A stretch of DNA of 43,685 nucleotides from GCA-2708415 sp964353185 (lineage in GTDB: Bacteria > Pseudomonadota > Alphaproteobacteria > Micavibrionales > Micavibrionaceae): assembly GCA_964353185.1 (NCBI GenBank), contig CAYGUV010000014.1, positions 1 to 43,685 of the forward strand, in the 5' to 3' direction. A program made the position numbers and the translations under genes. Positions 14,424 to 23,167 of this stretch are shown here, one piece after another. How positions within the stretch are numbered: position 1 is the stretch's first letter; every line of letters begins with the position of its first letter. Under the pieces are notes generated by a model. It made no database searches, was not told where the DNA came from, and saw only the letters and a program-made list of their open reading frames with translations.

Positions 14424-17102
14424 ATGACGACTCAATGGGTGTATCAATTTGGCAAACAAACAGATGGTAAAGCAGAAATGCGCAATTTATTGGGGGGAAA
14501 GGGCGCGAATTTGGCTGAAATGTCGTCTCTTGGATTGCCCGTTCCACCAGGATTTACTATCACGACTGAGGTTTGCACTGCGTTTTACGAAAATGACCAA
14601 TCTTACCCCGATGATTTAAAGGCGCAGGTTGATAAAGCGTTAGCAGCCATTGAATCGCAAATGTCTATGGGATTTGGCAACGCAGAAAACCCGTTACTTG
14701 TTTCTGTGCGATCTGGGGCGCGTGTATCGATGCCCGGTATGATGGATACGGTCCTCAATCTGGGGCTGAATGATAAAACTGTTGAAGGTTTAGCCAAAAA
14801 AGCGGGGGATGAACGCTTCGCATGGGATTCTTACCGCCGATTTATTCAAATGTATGGTGATGTTGTTTTGGGTGTTGAACATCATGATTTTGAAGATATT
14901 CTGGATCAACATAAACGCGATATGGATATCACCGAAGATACGGATGTAACCGCCGAAGGCTGGAAAAATATTGTCGCGCAATTTAAAGAACTGGTTCAAC
15001 GTGAATTGGGTAAGCCTTTTCCAATGGATCCGCAGGAGCAACTATGGGGCGCCATTAATGCAGTCTTTTCATCATGGATGGTACCGCGCGCAATAAAATA
15101 TCGTCAAATTAATGATATCCCAGAAAGCTGGGGCACTGCGGTTAATGTGCAATCTATGGTGTTTGGGAATATGGGTGATGATTGCGCCACAGGTGTTGCG
15201 TTTACGCGTGACCCCTCTACTGGTGAAAATTTCTTTTATGGTGAATATCTTGTAAATGCCCAAGGGGAAGATGTTGTTGCAGGAATTCGTACGCCGCAAT
15301 CATTAACTATTCAAGGCAAAGAAAAAGAAGGCAGTGAATTGCCATCAATGGAAGAAGTGATGCCAGAGGTGTTTGGCCAGTTGGATGACGTGCGCCATAC
15401 CTTAGAAAAACATTACGCAGATATGCAAGATATTGAGTTTACGGTACAGCAAGGAAAGCTTTATATGCTTCAAACCCGTTCAGGGAAACGTACTGCGGCT
15501 GCCGCATTGAAAATTGCGGTGGATATGGTGAATGAAAAACTGATCAGTCAAGATGAAGCATTACTAAGGTTGGAGCCTCAATCCTTGGATCAACTATTAC
15601 ACCCAACACTCGACCCTAATGCCAAAAAAATAATTTTGACAAAGGGCTTGCCAGCATCCCCAGGGGCGGCCTGTGGTGAGGTTGTTTTTACAGCAGATGA
15701 GGCCGAAAAGCGTGCCGCAGATGGTAAGGCGGTAATGTTGTGCCGTACAGAAACGTCGCCAGAAGATATTCATGGTATGCATGCGGCGGCCGGTATTTTA
15801 ACCGCGCGTGGTGGAATGACATCACATGCGGCCGTTGTTGCCCGCGGTATGGGGCGTGCCTGTGTTGCGGGTGCAGGTGCGATTAACATGGATTACAAAA
15901 CAAAAACCATGACGATTGGGGATCATCAAATAAAAGAAGGGGACATTGTTACGATTGATGGCTCAACAGGTGAGGTTATGCTGGGCGCAGTGGAAACAAA
16001 ACAGCCCGAACTTTCTGGTGACTTTGAAACTGTTATGGCGTGGGCAGATAAGGCGCGCCGTATGAAGGTGCGTACCAACGCAGAAACACCATTGGATGCA
16101 CAAACTGCCAAAGATTTTGGTGCAGAGGGAATTGGTCTTTGCCGTACGGAGCATATGTTCTTTGACCCTGATCGTATTCAAAATGTGCGTGAGATGATCT
16201 TTGCAACGGACAAGGGCGGCCGTGAAACCGCGCTCGCAAAATTATTACCAGAACAACGTAAAGACTTCATAGACCTCTTTAAAATTATGGATGGTTTACC
16301 CATTACAATTCGTTTGCTAGACCCTCCATTGCATGAATTTATGCCACATGAAGAAGACGAGATCGCGCATTTTGCAAAGACCGCAGGGCTAGAGGCTGAT
16401 TTTGTCGCGCGCCGCTATACCGAATTATCGGAGAGTAATCCGATGTTGGGTCACCGTGGTTGTCGTTTGGGGATTACGTTCCCAGAAATTTATGCCATGC
16501 AAGCGCGCGCTATATTTGAAGCCGCAGTTGAAACAAACGCTATTCCAGAAGTGATGATTCCTTTAATCGCAACGCGCAAAGAATTATCGATTTTAAAGGC
16601 GGTTGTCATTAAACAAGCCGAAGCGGTTTTTGCCGAAAAAGGAAAGAAGGTTGAGTATCTTATTGGTACAATGATTGAATTACCACGCGCGGCCCTAATG
16701 GCGGATGATATTGCACAAGATGCGGAGTTCTTTAGTTTTGGAACGAACGATCTAACACAAACAACATTCGGGATGAGCCGCGATGACGCAGGAAAATTCC
16801 TTCCAGATTTTGTTGATCAACATATTTTGGAACGCGATCCTTTCGTCTCAATCGATCAAGAGGGCGTCGGACAATTGGTTGACATGGCGGCGCAACGGGG
16901 TCGTTCTTATCGCCCTGATATTAAATTGGGTGTTTGCGGCGAACATGGTGGTGACCCTGCCTCCATCGGTTTTTTTGAAAAAGTTGGTTTGGATTACGTA
17001 TCTTGTTCCCCATACCGTGTGCCCATTGCCAGATTGGCGGCAGCGCAAGAGGCTATCCGTAGCGGAAAAAAGCCTAAGGCTGCGGTTAAGAAGGCTGCCT
17101 AA
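14424..17102 (+). CDS. ppdK: Pyruvate, phosphate dikinase
   Basis: PPDK interconverts pyruvate, ATP and phosphate with phosphoenolpyruvate, AMP and pyrophosphate, and can work in gluconeogenesis or glycolysis. The 892-residue length is the normal one. The N-terminal ATP-grasp domain opens with LLGGKGANLAEMSSLGLPVP; the swivelling domain carries the phosphorylated histidine in GGMTSHAAVVARGMGRACV (about residue 455); the C-terminal TIM barrel has GIGLCRTEHMF and the catalytic cysteine in KLGVCGEHGGDP. AAGGA at 14408-14412 is a fair ribosome binding site, and a TATAAT lies at 14378-14383 without a good -35 partner. No regulatory protein gene (PDRP) is adjacent. The last 17 bases overlap a convergent gene. 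Confidence 0.98.
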   Translation: MTTQWVYQFGKQTDGKAEMRNLLGGKGANLAEMSSLGLPVPPGFTITTEVCTAFYENDQSYPDDLKAQVDKALAAIESQMSMGFGNAENPLLVSVRSGARVSMPGMMDTVLNLGLNDKTVEGLAKKAGDERFAWDSYRRFIQMYGDVVLGVEHHDFEDILDQHKRDMDITEDTDVTAEGWKNIVAQFKELVQRELGKPFPMDPQEQLWGAINAVFSSWMVPRAIKYRQINDIPESWGTAVNVQSMVFGNMGDDCATGVAFTRDPSTGENFFYGEYLVNAQGEDVVAGIRTPQSLTIQGKEKEGSELPSMEEVMPEVFGQLDDVRHTLEKHYADMQDIEFTVQQGKLYMLQTRSGKRTAAAALKIAVDMVNEKLISQDEALLRLEPQSLDQLLHPTLDPNAKKIILTKGLPASPGAACGEVVFTADEAEKRAADGKAVMLCRTETSPEDIHGMHAAAGILTARGGMTSHAAVVARGMGRACVAGAGAINMDYKTKTMTIGDHQIKEGDIVTIDGSTGEVMLGAVETKQPELSGDFETVMAWADKARRMKVRTNAETPLDAQTAKDFGAEGIGLCRTEHMFFDPDRIQNVREMIFATDKGGRETALAKLLPEQRKDFIDLFKIMDGLPITIRLLDPPLHEFMPHEEDEIAHFAKTAGLEADFVARRYTELSESNPMLGHRGCRLGITFPEIYAMQARAIFEAAVETNAIPEVMIPLIATRKELSILKAVVIKQAEAVFAEKGKKVEYLIGTMIELPRAALMADDIAQDAEFFSFGTNDLTQTTFGMSRDDAGKFLPDFVDQHILERDPFVSIDQEGVGQLVDMAAQRGRSYRPDIKLGVCGEHGGDPASIGFFEKVGLDYVSCSPYRVPIARLAAAQEAIRSGKKPKAAVKKAA

Positions 17103-17403
17103 AGGTTTTTTCAGATGTAGCGCAGATTGCTGTTCTATTCAAAGGTAGGCATTCTACTACTATTGCTTCTGGGCTGTGTGAAAGACACGTTGCTTTAACC
17201 AATGCGCCAGTTATTTCAGAAGTAAATCTTGCTGTATCTATGCATTCTTCTTTATCCCGCACGTTCCAAATGCTTCTCAAATATGAGGGGTCTTCTGTGC
17301 TGGAGGAAAAGGGATAAACATCAATTACTGCTGTATCTGCAAATGTAGCTGTAGGAGAAGCTAGCGCAGCCATTATGGCGGCAGGTTTTACAAAGTTGAA
17401 CAT
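17086..17403 (-). CDS. Small exported protein of unknown function
   Basis: The 105-residue product begins with a hydrophobic signal-like segment (MFNFVKPAAIMAALASPTA, cleavage probably after TFA or ATFAD) and has four cysteines in the mature part (KEECIDT, KATCLSH, VVECLPL, AICATSE), fitting a disulphide-bonded periplasmic protein. I recognise no family. It converges on ppdK and overlaps its last 17 bases. No good ribosome binding site is visible. It is kept because the signal peptide and paired cysteines are unlikely by chance. Confidence 0.6.
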   Translation of the reverse strand: MFNFVKPAAIMAALASPTATFADTAVIDVYPFSSSTEDPSYLRSIWNVRDKEECIDTARFTSEITGALVKATCLSHSPEAIVVECLPLNRTAICATSEKTFRQPS

Positions 17404-17461
17404 ATCTATTTTTTACTTTTTATAATTAAGAAATTACAGTTATATGAAAATAAGATAAAAA

Positions 17462-18082
17462 TCAAGAAACCAATGTCTTAATTGGGCTTTCATCACCGAT
17501 AGGGCGGTGAAGAACAATCATTCCTGCGGCTTTGCCTGCTTGTACGCCCAATGGGTCGTCTTCAATCACCAAACATCTTTGCGGGTCAATTTCACGATTT
17601 TCAATTTCGGCCATACGTTTTAATGCCGTTTCGTATGGAACGGGTGAGGGTTTGCGCCCTTCATAATCTTCGTTACACAAAATGAATTTAAAATGGGGAG
17701 CCAATTTTTTTGCCTCAAGCGCGGCCATAACTGATTTACGGCGGCCATTTGATACAACCGCTTGGGGGACATCATTTTCTTTGAAATAATTAATGGCGTC
17801 CATCACGCTTGAGCGGATTTCAATTTCATCTATATGATCAAAATACCACGCATCGATTTTATCCAGATAATCTTGGCATTCTAAATCTAAACCAATTTCT
17901 TCTGACATCCATGTCCAGTTTTGTGTGCCATTATTCTCATAAACACGCTTTTTATATTTCTGATCAAGGGTAATATTAAGCGTTTTTAATGTTTCAACAT
18001 GTTTGCGCCAATGATGTTCCGCTGTATTGATTAACGTATTGTCGCTATCCCAAAAGACGTATTGAACTTTTATCATTTTCAA
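17462..18082 (-). CDS. HAD-superfamily hydrolase
   Basis: The 206-residue protein has the four HAD motifs: the nucleophile motif as VFWDSDNTLI (Asp12 and Asp14, with Ser between them and Asn in place of the usual Gly), motif II in QAVVSNGRRKSV, the lysine of motif III in EGRKPSPVPYE, and motif IV in LVIEDDPLGVQAGKAAGM. An alpha-helical cap is inserted after motif I. It is a probable phosphatase of the phosphoglycolate-phosphatase-like group, substrate unknown. Its start overlaps the end of ygfZ by up to 38 bases; a second in-frame ATG at 18076 would reduce this. Confidence 0.85.
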   Translation of the reverse strand: MKMIKVQYVFWDSDNTLINTAEHHWRKHVETLKTLNITLDQKYKKRVYENNGTQNWTWMSEEIGLDLECQDYLDKIDAWYFDHIDEIEIRSSVMDAINYFKENDVPQAVVSNGRRKSVMAALEAKKLAPHFKFILCNEDYEGRKPSPVPYETALKRMAEIENREIDPQRCLVIEDDPLGVQAGKAAGMIVLHRPIGDESPIKTLVS

Positions 18083-18818
18083 ATTCCTCTAGTTTATCGT
18101 CGCGTATCATGGCAAGGCCGATATTGCCGCAAGATGATCGCATTTGTCCAATTAACTTATCGTTTAGAGACAAATCACTCAATGGTTCAGGGGGAACGTC
18201 GTTAGCAAACTCTACTACGCGTAAATGTTTTTTTCCTAAATTTCTGTGATGCATACGGGCGGTTAATTCTTGGCCCATATAACATCCTTTATCCCAATCA
18301 ATCGCATTTAATTTATCAAGATTGCATTCCAACATGGTGGATCGTTCGACGATCATATCGCGTGCGCCATCGGGAATATTTAATTTTATGCGGTGTGTAT
18401 CCCATTCGTTAAAACTAAGCTCTTCATAATCTGGTTTTTCAAAAGAACGGTTTCCCAAATCAGGATGACGTGGATCTGGCAACCCAAAGGTGTCATTAAA
18501 AACCGCAAAGACCTCGTTTTTGGTTTCAAAGGAAAGCTGAACATCTGCGCGTAATCGATATCGATTTAATCTGTTATATAAATCTTCTGCGCGTGCACCG
18601 CCTTCACAGTCAATTAAAATAAACCCATCGCCATGAAGCATGAAAAAATCATGGAGAAATTTCCCCTGCGGCGTTAAAAGGCAGGCATACATGATTTGGT
18701 TTTCTTTTAACCTTGTCACGTCATTGGAAATTAAGCCTTGTAAAAAATCAACCCGATCCGCCCCCTCAATGTGAATAAGGCCGCGATTTTTCAATTTTAC
18801 ACAAAATGCTTTTGACAT
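18045..18818 (-). CDS. ygfZ: YgfZ/GcvT-like folate-binding protein
   Basis: YgfZ uses tetrahydrofolate to help make or repair certain iron-sulphur proteins, including radical SAM enzymes. The diagnostic YgfZ motif K-G-C-Y-x-G-Q-E is present as DKGCYMGQELTARMHHRNLG, and the N-terminus has the family pattern IHIEGADRVDFLQGLISNDV. The frame extends to 18872, but the ATG at 18818 gives the proper family start (SKAFCVKLKNRGLI) and avoids overlap with the divergent heptosyltransferase gene. The product is about 257 residues. HemW upstream in the window is a possible radical SAM client in the same cell, though that is only inference. Confidence 0.9.
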   Translation of the reverse strand: MSKAFCVKLKNRGLIHIEGADRVDFLQGLISNDVTRLKENQIMYACLLTPQGKFLHDFFMLHGDGFILIDCEGGARAEDLYNRLNRYRLRADVQLSFETKNEVFAVFNDTFGLPDPRHPDLGNRSFEKPDYEELSFNEWDTHRIKLNIPDGARDMIVERSTMLECNLDKLNAIDWDKGCYMGQELTARMHHRNLGKKHLRVVEFANDVPPEPLSDLSLNDKLIGQMRSSCGNIGLAMIRDDKLEEFENDKSSIRLLG

Positions 18819-18840
18819 GTTCGTATCATACGCATTTAAT
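18812..18840 (+). promoter_or_regulatory. Strong leaderless promoter for the heptosyltransferase gene
   Basis: A perfect TTGACA (18812-18817) and TTTAAT (18835-18840) are separated by 17 bases; six bases later comes the ATG at 18847. There is no space for a ribosome binding site. The -35 box overlaps the start codon of the divergent ygfZ. Confidence 0.7.
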
Positions 18841-18853
18841 GAAACCATGAAAA
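18825..18853 (-). promoter_or_regulatory. Possible divergent leaderless promoter for ygfZ
   Basis: On the minus strand TTTTCA (18853-18848) and TATGAT (18830-18825) are separated by 17 bases, with six bases between the -10 box and the ygfZ ATG at 18818. It interlocks with the opposing promoter at 18812-18840, so the two could not be occupied at once. The -35 match is only four of six. Confidence 0.4.
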
Positions 18854-19800
18854 TTCTTTTTATTACTTCCACGCGTATTGGTGATGCCGTTCTTTCAACG
18901 GGGGTGTTGACCCATCTTGTCCAAACCCATAAAGACGCACAAATTACACTGGTCTGCGGGCCATTACCCGCCAGCTTATTTGAAGGGTTTCCAAATATAT
19001 CAAAGGTTATCCCTTTGAAAAAACAAAAACATCATGGTCATTGGTTTGATTTGTGGAAACAAACAATTGGTACCAAATGGGATATTGTTGTTGATTTTCG
19101 TGATAGCGCCGTGTCACGCCTTATACGTGCGGATAAGCGATATATCTTTGGGGCGAAGATTGATAAAAGCCGCCATAAGGTTGAACAAGCGGCGCAAATG
19201 ATGGATTTGTCAAATGTTCCATCGCCCAAAATGTATTTTTCCTCTCTTCAAAATCAGTTTGCGGAGGATATTCTTTCTGGCTTTAAAGGGCAAAAAATAG
19301 TTGCTGTTGGCCCAACCGCAAATTGGATTGGGAAGACGTGGGAGCCTGAAAAATTTATTCAAGTCATCAATTGGTTGACCTCCTCGGATGGCCCGTATCC
19401 CAATGCATCTGTTGCTGTCTTAGCGGCGCCAGCGGAGGAAAGCCAAGCCAAGCCCGTTTATGAAAGCTTACCAATCGATAAGCGTATAGATGTCATTGCC
19501 AAAGGAAACCCGGGTCAGGTGGCCGCGCTTATCGCAAAATGTGATTTTTATTTAGGCAATGATTCTGGCCTGATGCATATTGCAGCGGCCTCTGGTGTGC
19601 CGACGGTTGGTGTGTTCGGGCCAAGTTATCCGCATTTATATGCCCCATGGGGGGAACATACCGCCTTTGCCCGCACGCCTGAAACTTTTGACGAATTAAT
19701 AGATTTTGAAGGGTATAGTGCCCATACACTAAAGGGTACACTCATGAAATCGTTAACGACCGAAGCCGTTATCGAAAAAATTAAAACATTACCGCTTTAA
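18847..19800 (+). CDS. Glycosyltransferase family 9 (lipopolysaccharide heptosyltransferase-like)
   Basis: The roughly 317-residue product has the GT9 layout: an N-terminal Rossmann half opening with ILFITSTRIGDAVLSTGVL, and a C-terminal half with VAVGPTANWIGKTWEPEKF and the nucleotide-sugar-binding YLGNDSGLMHIAAASGVPTV, followed by GVFGPSYPHLYAPWG. Such enzymes add heptose to the lipid A-Kdo core of LPS at the inner face of the membrane. The ATG at 18847 is chosen because a 17-base-spaced promoter occupies the stretch before it; the longer frame from 18817 would start inside that promoter. No other LPS genes are nearby, and the sugar cannot be told. Confidence 0.88.
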   Translation: MKILFITSTRIGDAVLSTGVLTHLVQTHKDAQITLVCGPLPASLFEGFPNISKVIPLKKQKHHGHWFDLWKQTIGTKWDIVVDFRDSAVSRLIRADKRYIFGAKIDKSRHKVEQAAQMMDLSNVPSPKMYFSSLQNQFAEDILSGFKGQKIVAVGPTANWIGKTWEPEKFIQVINWLTSSDGPYPNASVAVLAAPAEESQAKPVYESLPIDKRIDVIAKGNPGQVAALIAKCDFYLGNDSGLMHIAAASGVPTVGVFGPSYPHLYAPWGEHTAFARTPETFDELIDFEGYSAHTLKGTLMKSLTTEAVIEKIKTLPL

Positions 19801-20306
19801 TCATTCATGTTTTCATAGGCCGCTGGCTTTTTCGCTGGCGGTGGTGCTGTACGAACATATTCTTCTTTGCTGACCGTTGGTTGCTTTTTGGATTTGCGGT
19901 CTAAATATGCTTTTCTCGCTCTGGCTGCATCATCATAGGGTAGATATTCTGCACGTTCCCACCCTTTGGTCGTCATGCATGTTTCAAAATCATGAAAATC
20001 TTTATGCTCATTAAGTAAATATCCGTCGCGCGTAGGGGTTTCCCAACTGTCGAGTTTTCCACTTGTCGCGCCAGGAATGGATTTTCGAATAGCGCCCAAT
20101 CGCTCTAATTCTTTAATTTCTGCGGTACAGGTCGCAATGTTATCATGCAACATTTGTTGTGCTTTGGGGCCCTGAAGATAAAGTGAAGAGCTAGCATCGA
20201 TCCGTTGCCAATAATAAGAAGGGCTGGATTTTTTATAGTGACAGGCACTTACAATAAGTGTCGAGGCAACAATACCAGAAAGAAGAAGTGCTTTTTTAGA
20301 AGTCAT
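19797..20306 (-). CDS. Lipoprotein of unknown function
   Basis: The product of about 169 residues starts TSKKALLLSGIVASTLIVSA and then the lipobox cysteine (Cys at about residue 22 of the chosen start), so it is a lipid-anchored envelope protein. The frame extends nine codons upstream to 20333, but the ATG at 20306 puts the signal peptide at the N-terminus. The mature part has an early helical region with one CTAEIKELERLG stretch, then a basic, Pro/Lys-rich tail (PPPAKKPAAYEN). No family is recognised. It is the third gene of a minus-strand set with a binding protein and adenosine kinase; its stop overlaps the heptosyltransferase stop. Confidence 0.8.
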   Translation of the reverse strand: MTSKKALLLSGIVASTLIVSACHYKKSSPSYYWQRIDASSSLYLQGPKAQQMLHDNIATCTAEIKELERLGAIRKSIPGATSGKLDSWETPTRDGYLLNEHKDFHDFETCMTTKGWERAEYLPYDDAARARKAYLDRKSKKQPTVSKEEYVRTAPPPAKKPAAYENMND

Positions 20307-20379
20307 GTGAAACCCGTTCATTAATAGAATCAAATAAATACTTAAATAGAATAACAGGCGCGCAAAAAAGGCTCAAGTT

Positions 20380-22086
20380 TTAAGGCGAAACATTATTGTT
20401 ATCAGTATCTTTTGACCACCATGTTTCTATAACAACGCCATATAACGGAGTTATTTCGGGGCGTTCGATAGAATTCCAATAAGCAACGTAATCATATGCG
20501 TTGTAATAAAGGGGGACAAAATAAACACCATTTTGTAGCATTTTATCAAGCTCTTGCGTCATATTGACCAATTCCTCGCGTGTTTTTGCTTCGGGTATCT
20601 TTTTGGCCAAGGCATCAATTTCGGGGTCGCATATACCCGCATAATTCCATCGATAAGGTGTGTTTGCTGACTCACAGCTCCAATATAAATATTGCTCCGT
20701 TCCGGGGGAGAGGGTGGAATTCCAAAAATATAAAGTCATATCAAAATCATAATCATTCAGTCGTGCGCGAAAGGCAGCGGTATCCATCACCCTTACATTG
20801 GCTTCAATCCCCAATTTGTGAAGTGCGCGCGTGTAAGATAAGGCAAGCTTTTCCTGCCCCGGATCGTCAAGTAAGATTTCAAATTGCATAGGCTTGCCCG
20901 TTGTTTGATTGACGCGTTTCCCATTTTTGATAATCCAACCAGCCTGTTTCAAAAGGGCGGTTGCTTCGCGCATCTTGGCCCGTTGGTCGCGGGTGTCTTT
21001 GGGGGTGATGTTGCCCAAATCAGTATTGGGAAAAAAACTATCAACCTGTTCATAAGAATTATAGAATAAGTTCTTGTTAATCCAATCAAAATCCAAAGCT
21101 TGCGCCAAAGCTTTGCGGACATTAATGTCGTTAAATGGGGCGCGGCGGGTATTGTAAATAAATCCTTTTATGCGACCTGCACGACCATGCTTAATTTCTT
21201 CTTTTATTGCGTCACCTTCGTTTAGGGCGGGGAAGGTGTATCGATTATTCCAATCACCGGCATCCCATTCACGGCGGTAATTTAAATCCCCTTTTTTGAA
21301 GCTTTCAAAGGCAACGGTATCGTCACGATAATAATCATAAATAATGGTATCAAAATTATGATGCCCTGCATTGGGCAATAAGTCGTTACCCCAATAATCT
21401 GGATCACGTTTCAAAACGATACGTTTTCCAATATCAACTTCGGCAATTTTGTAAGGTCCGCTACCCAAAGGTGGCTCTATAGTTGTTTTATCAAATTCTC
21501 GGCCTTGCCAATAGGCTTTTGATAAAATGGGCATCATCGCAAAGATCATCCCTGTTTCGCGGTCATATCCATCGGCAAAATTAAATTTAATGGTTTGTGA
21601 ATCAATTGTTTCTGGTGTGGCCAATTGATAAAGCCTGCGCATGTTGGGGCGGCCAAATTCTTTTAACGTTTCAAAAGAAAATAAGACATCCTCATGCGTA
21701 ATGGGGGTGCCATCATGAAATTTCGCGCGGGTATCAAGGGTAAAGGTAATTGAGGAACGGTCTTCTGGCATATCGGCCTTTGCCGCGATTAAAGGAACAA
21801 GCGTAAACGGCTCATCCCAAACCCTTGCCATTAAACGGTCTGTTGTCAGATTTAATCCTTCTGCAGCGTTCCCTTTAATTGAATAAGGATTTAGCGTATC
21901 GAAAGTGCCAATCGCCGCTTGTTTTAAAGTGCCGCCCTTGGGGGTATTAGGATTGGCATAGGATAAATGCGTGCTTGTTTTATCATACTGTGATTGCCCG
22001 ACCATTGATAACGCATAAGGCGTTTCCGCTTTTACGGTAAGCGGCAATAGAGCGAGCATTATAACAAAAACAAGGCGAAAAATCAT
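20380..22086 (-). CDS. YejA-like extracellular solute-binding protein, family 5
   Basis: Family 5 binding proteins capture peptides or similar solutes in the periplasm for an ABC importer. The 568-residue protein has a signal peptide (MIFRLVFVIMLALLPLTVKA) and the YejA-type opening LSYANPNTPKGGTLKQAAIG with GTFDTLNPYSIKG, then FHDGTPITHEDVLFSFETLK, and the later NVRKALAQALDFDWINKNLF. YejA binds microcin C or related peptides in E. coli. No permease or ATPase genes (yejBEF) are adjacent, so the importer must be elsewhere or the protein acts alone. Its ATG overlaps the adenosine kinase stop by four bases. Confidence 0.88.
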   Translation of the reverse strand: MIFRLVFVIMLALLPLTVKAETPYALSMVGQSQYDKTSTHLSYANPNTPKGGTLKQAAIGTFDTLNPYSIKGNAAEGLNLTTDRLMARVWDEPFTLVPLIAAKADMPEDRSSITFTLDTRAKFHDGTPITHEDVLFSFETLKEFGRPNMRRLYQLATPETIDSQTIKFNFADGYDRETGMIFAMMPILSKAYWQGREFDKTTIEPPLGSGPYKIAEVDIGKRIVLKRDPDYWGNDLLPNAGHHNFDTIIYDYYRDDTVAFESFKKGDLNYRREWDAGDWNNRYTFPALNEGDAIKEEIKHGRAGRIKGFIYNTRRAPFNDINVRKALAQALDFDWINKNLFYNSYEQVDSFFPNTDLGNITPKDTRDQRAKMREATALLKQAGWIIKNGKRVNQTTGKPMQFEILLDDPGQEKLALSYTRALHKLGIEANVRVMDTAAFRARLNDYDFDMTLYFWNSTLSPGTEQYLYWSCESANTPYRWNYAGICDPEIDALAKKIPEAKTREELVNMTQELDKMLQNGVYFVPLYYNAYDYVAYWNSIERPEITPLYGVVIETWWSKDTDNNNVSP

Positions 22087-23090
22087 GCTGCTTCTTCTTT
22101 GTTTACAAGGCTCGATAGCGCGATGGAAGGACGCGGGCCCATTTGACCAATAATTTCAGACGCAGCGATCGAGCCATAACGGCCACATTCTTCCATGCTC
22201 ATTTTTTCAGTAAAGGCATAAAGGAAACCTGCAGCATAAGCATCACCTGCACCTGTTGTATCAACCACAGCTTTAACGGGGCTTGCGGTGATATCGTATC
22301 GTTTACCACTATTAATGATGATCGATCCTTTTTCGCCGCGCGTTGTTGCGGATATGGCGCAATCTTTTTGAACACGCGCTAATGCTTGATCTAATGTTTC
22401 TACTTCATAAAGGGCTATAAGCTCATCTTCATTGGCAAATAAAATATCAACATGATGCGCAACCAAATCTCGGAACGCTTGACGGTGGCGGTCGACGCAA
22501 AATTGATCGGATAATGTTAATGACACAAGGCGTCCTGCTTCATGCGCGGCGCGGGCGGCCTTAATAAAGGCTTCCATCGCCTGTGGTGGGTCGTAAAGAT
22601 AGCCTTCTAAATATGTGACTTGTGCTTTGCCGATATAATCTTCTTCAATATCTTTGGGGGTTAATTCTGTCGCTGCACCTAAATAAGTATTCATGGTGCG
22701 CTCACCATCTGGGGTCACCATAATCATACAGCGTCCTGTTGACGGCCCTTCGGTAAGTGGGACAGTTCTATAATCAACACCAATATCTTGAAGGCTGTTG
22801 ATGAATACTTTTCCCAATTCATCGTCGGCAACTTTACCGACATAGGCTCCTTTACCGCCAAAGGATGCAAAACACGCCATTGTGTTACCTGCAGAACCGC
22901 CAGACATTTGCGTGGAATCTTTCATGTCATCATAAAGGGCAAGGGCGCGGTCAGCATCTACAAGGTTCATCGATCCTTTTTTCATGCCGTATTCTGCATC
23001 TTGTTTTGCTAGATACGCATCATCTGTGCGCGATAAAACATCCACCATCGCATTACCAATTGTTATTAGGCCGTATTCAGGGGTACTCAT
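22083..23090 (-). CDS. Adenosine kinase (PfkB family)
   Basis: The 335-residue sugar-kinase-fold protein has the PfkB substrate signature as MSGGSAGNTMACFASFGG (about residues 59-76) and the catalytic motif DTTGAGDAYAAGFLYAF with the general-base aspartate. The N-terminal GLITIGNAMVDVLSR and the NTYLGAATELTP segment are those of the alphaproteobacterial adenosine kinase group, which phosphorylates adenosine to AMP. It heads the minus-strand operon of kinase, YejA-like binding protein and lipoprotein, an unexpected partnership that would make sense if the importer brings in a nucleoside-containing peptide; that is inference. Adenosine specificity is by family resemblance; fructokinase or ribokinase activity is the alternative. 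Confidence 0.85.
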   Translation of the reverse strand: MSTPEYGLITIGNAMVDVLSRTDDAYLAKQDAEYGMKKGSMNLVDADRALALYDDMKDSTQMSGGSAGNTMACFASFGGKGAYVGKVADDELGKVFINSLQDIGVDYRTVPLTEGPSTGRCMIMVTPDGERTMNTYLGAATELTPKDIEEDYIGKAQVTYLEGYLYDPPQAMEAFIKAARAAHEAGRLVSLTLSDQFCVDRHRQAFRDLVAHHVDILFANEDELIALYEVETLDQALARVQKDCAISATTRGEKGSIIINSGKRYDITASPVKAVVDTTGAGDAYAAGFLYAFTEKMSMEECGRYGSIAASEIIGQMGPRPSIALSSLVNKEEAA

Positions 23091-23167
23091 TTATTTGATC
23101 TTTCGTTAATCATTCATTGTTTTTTTATGCGTTAAAATCTATATAATCATATAAGAAAGGCAAGTTT

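Noticed and set aside
17066..17081. A hairpin AGCC-TTA-GGCT followed by six T on the minus strand, as a terminator of the small exported gene
   Set aside because: The stem is only four base pairs and it lies inside the ppdK coding sequence.
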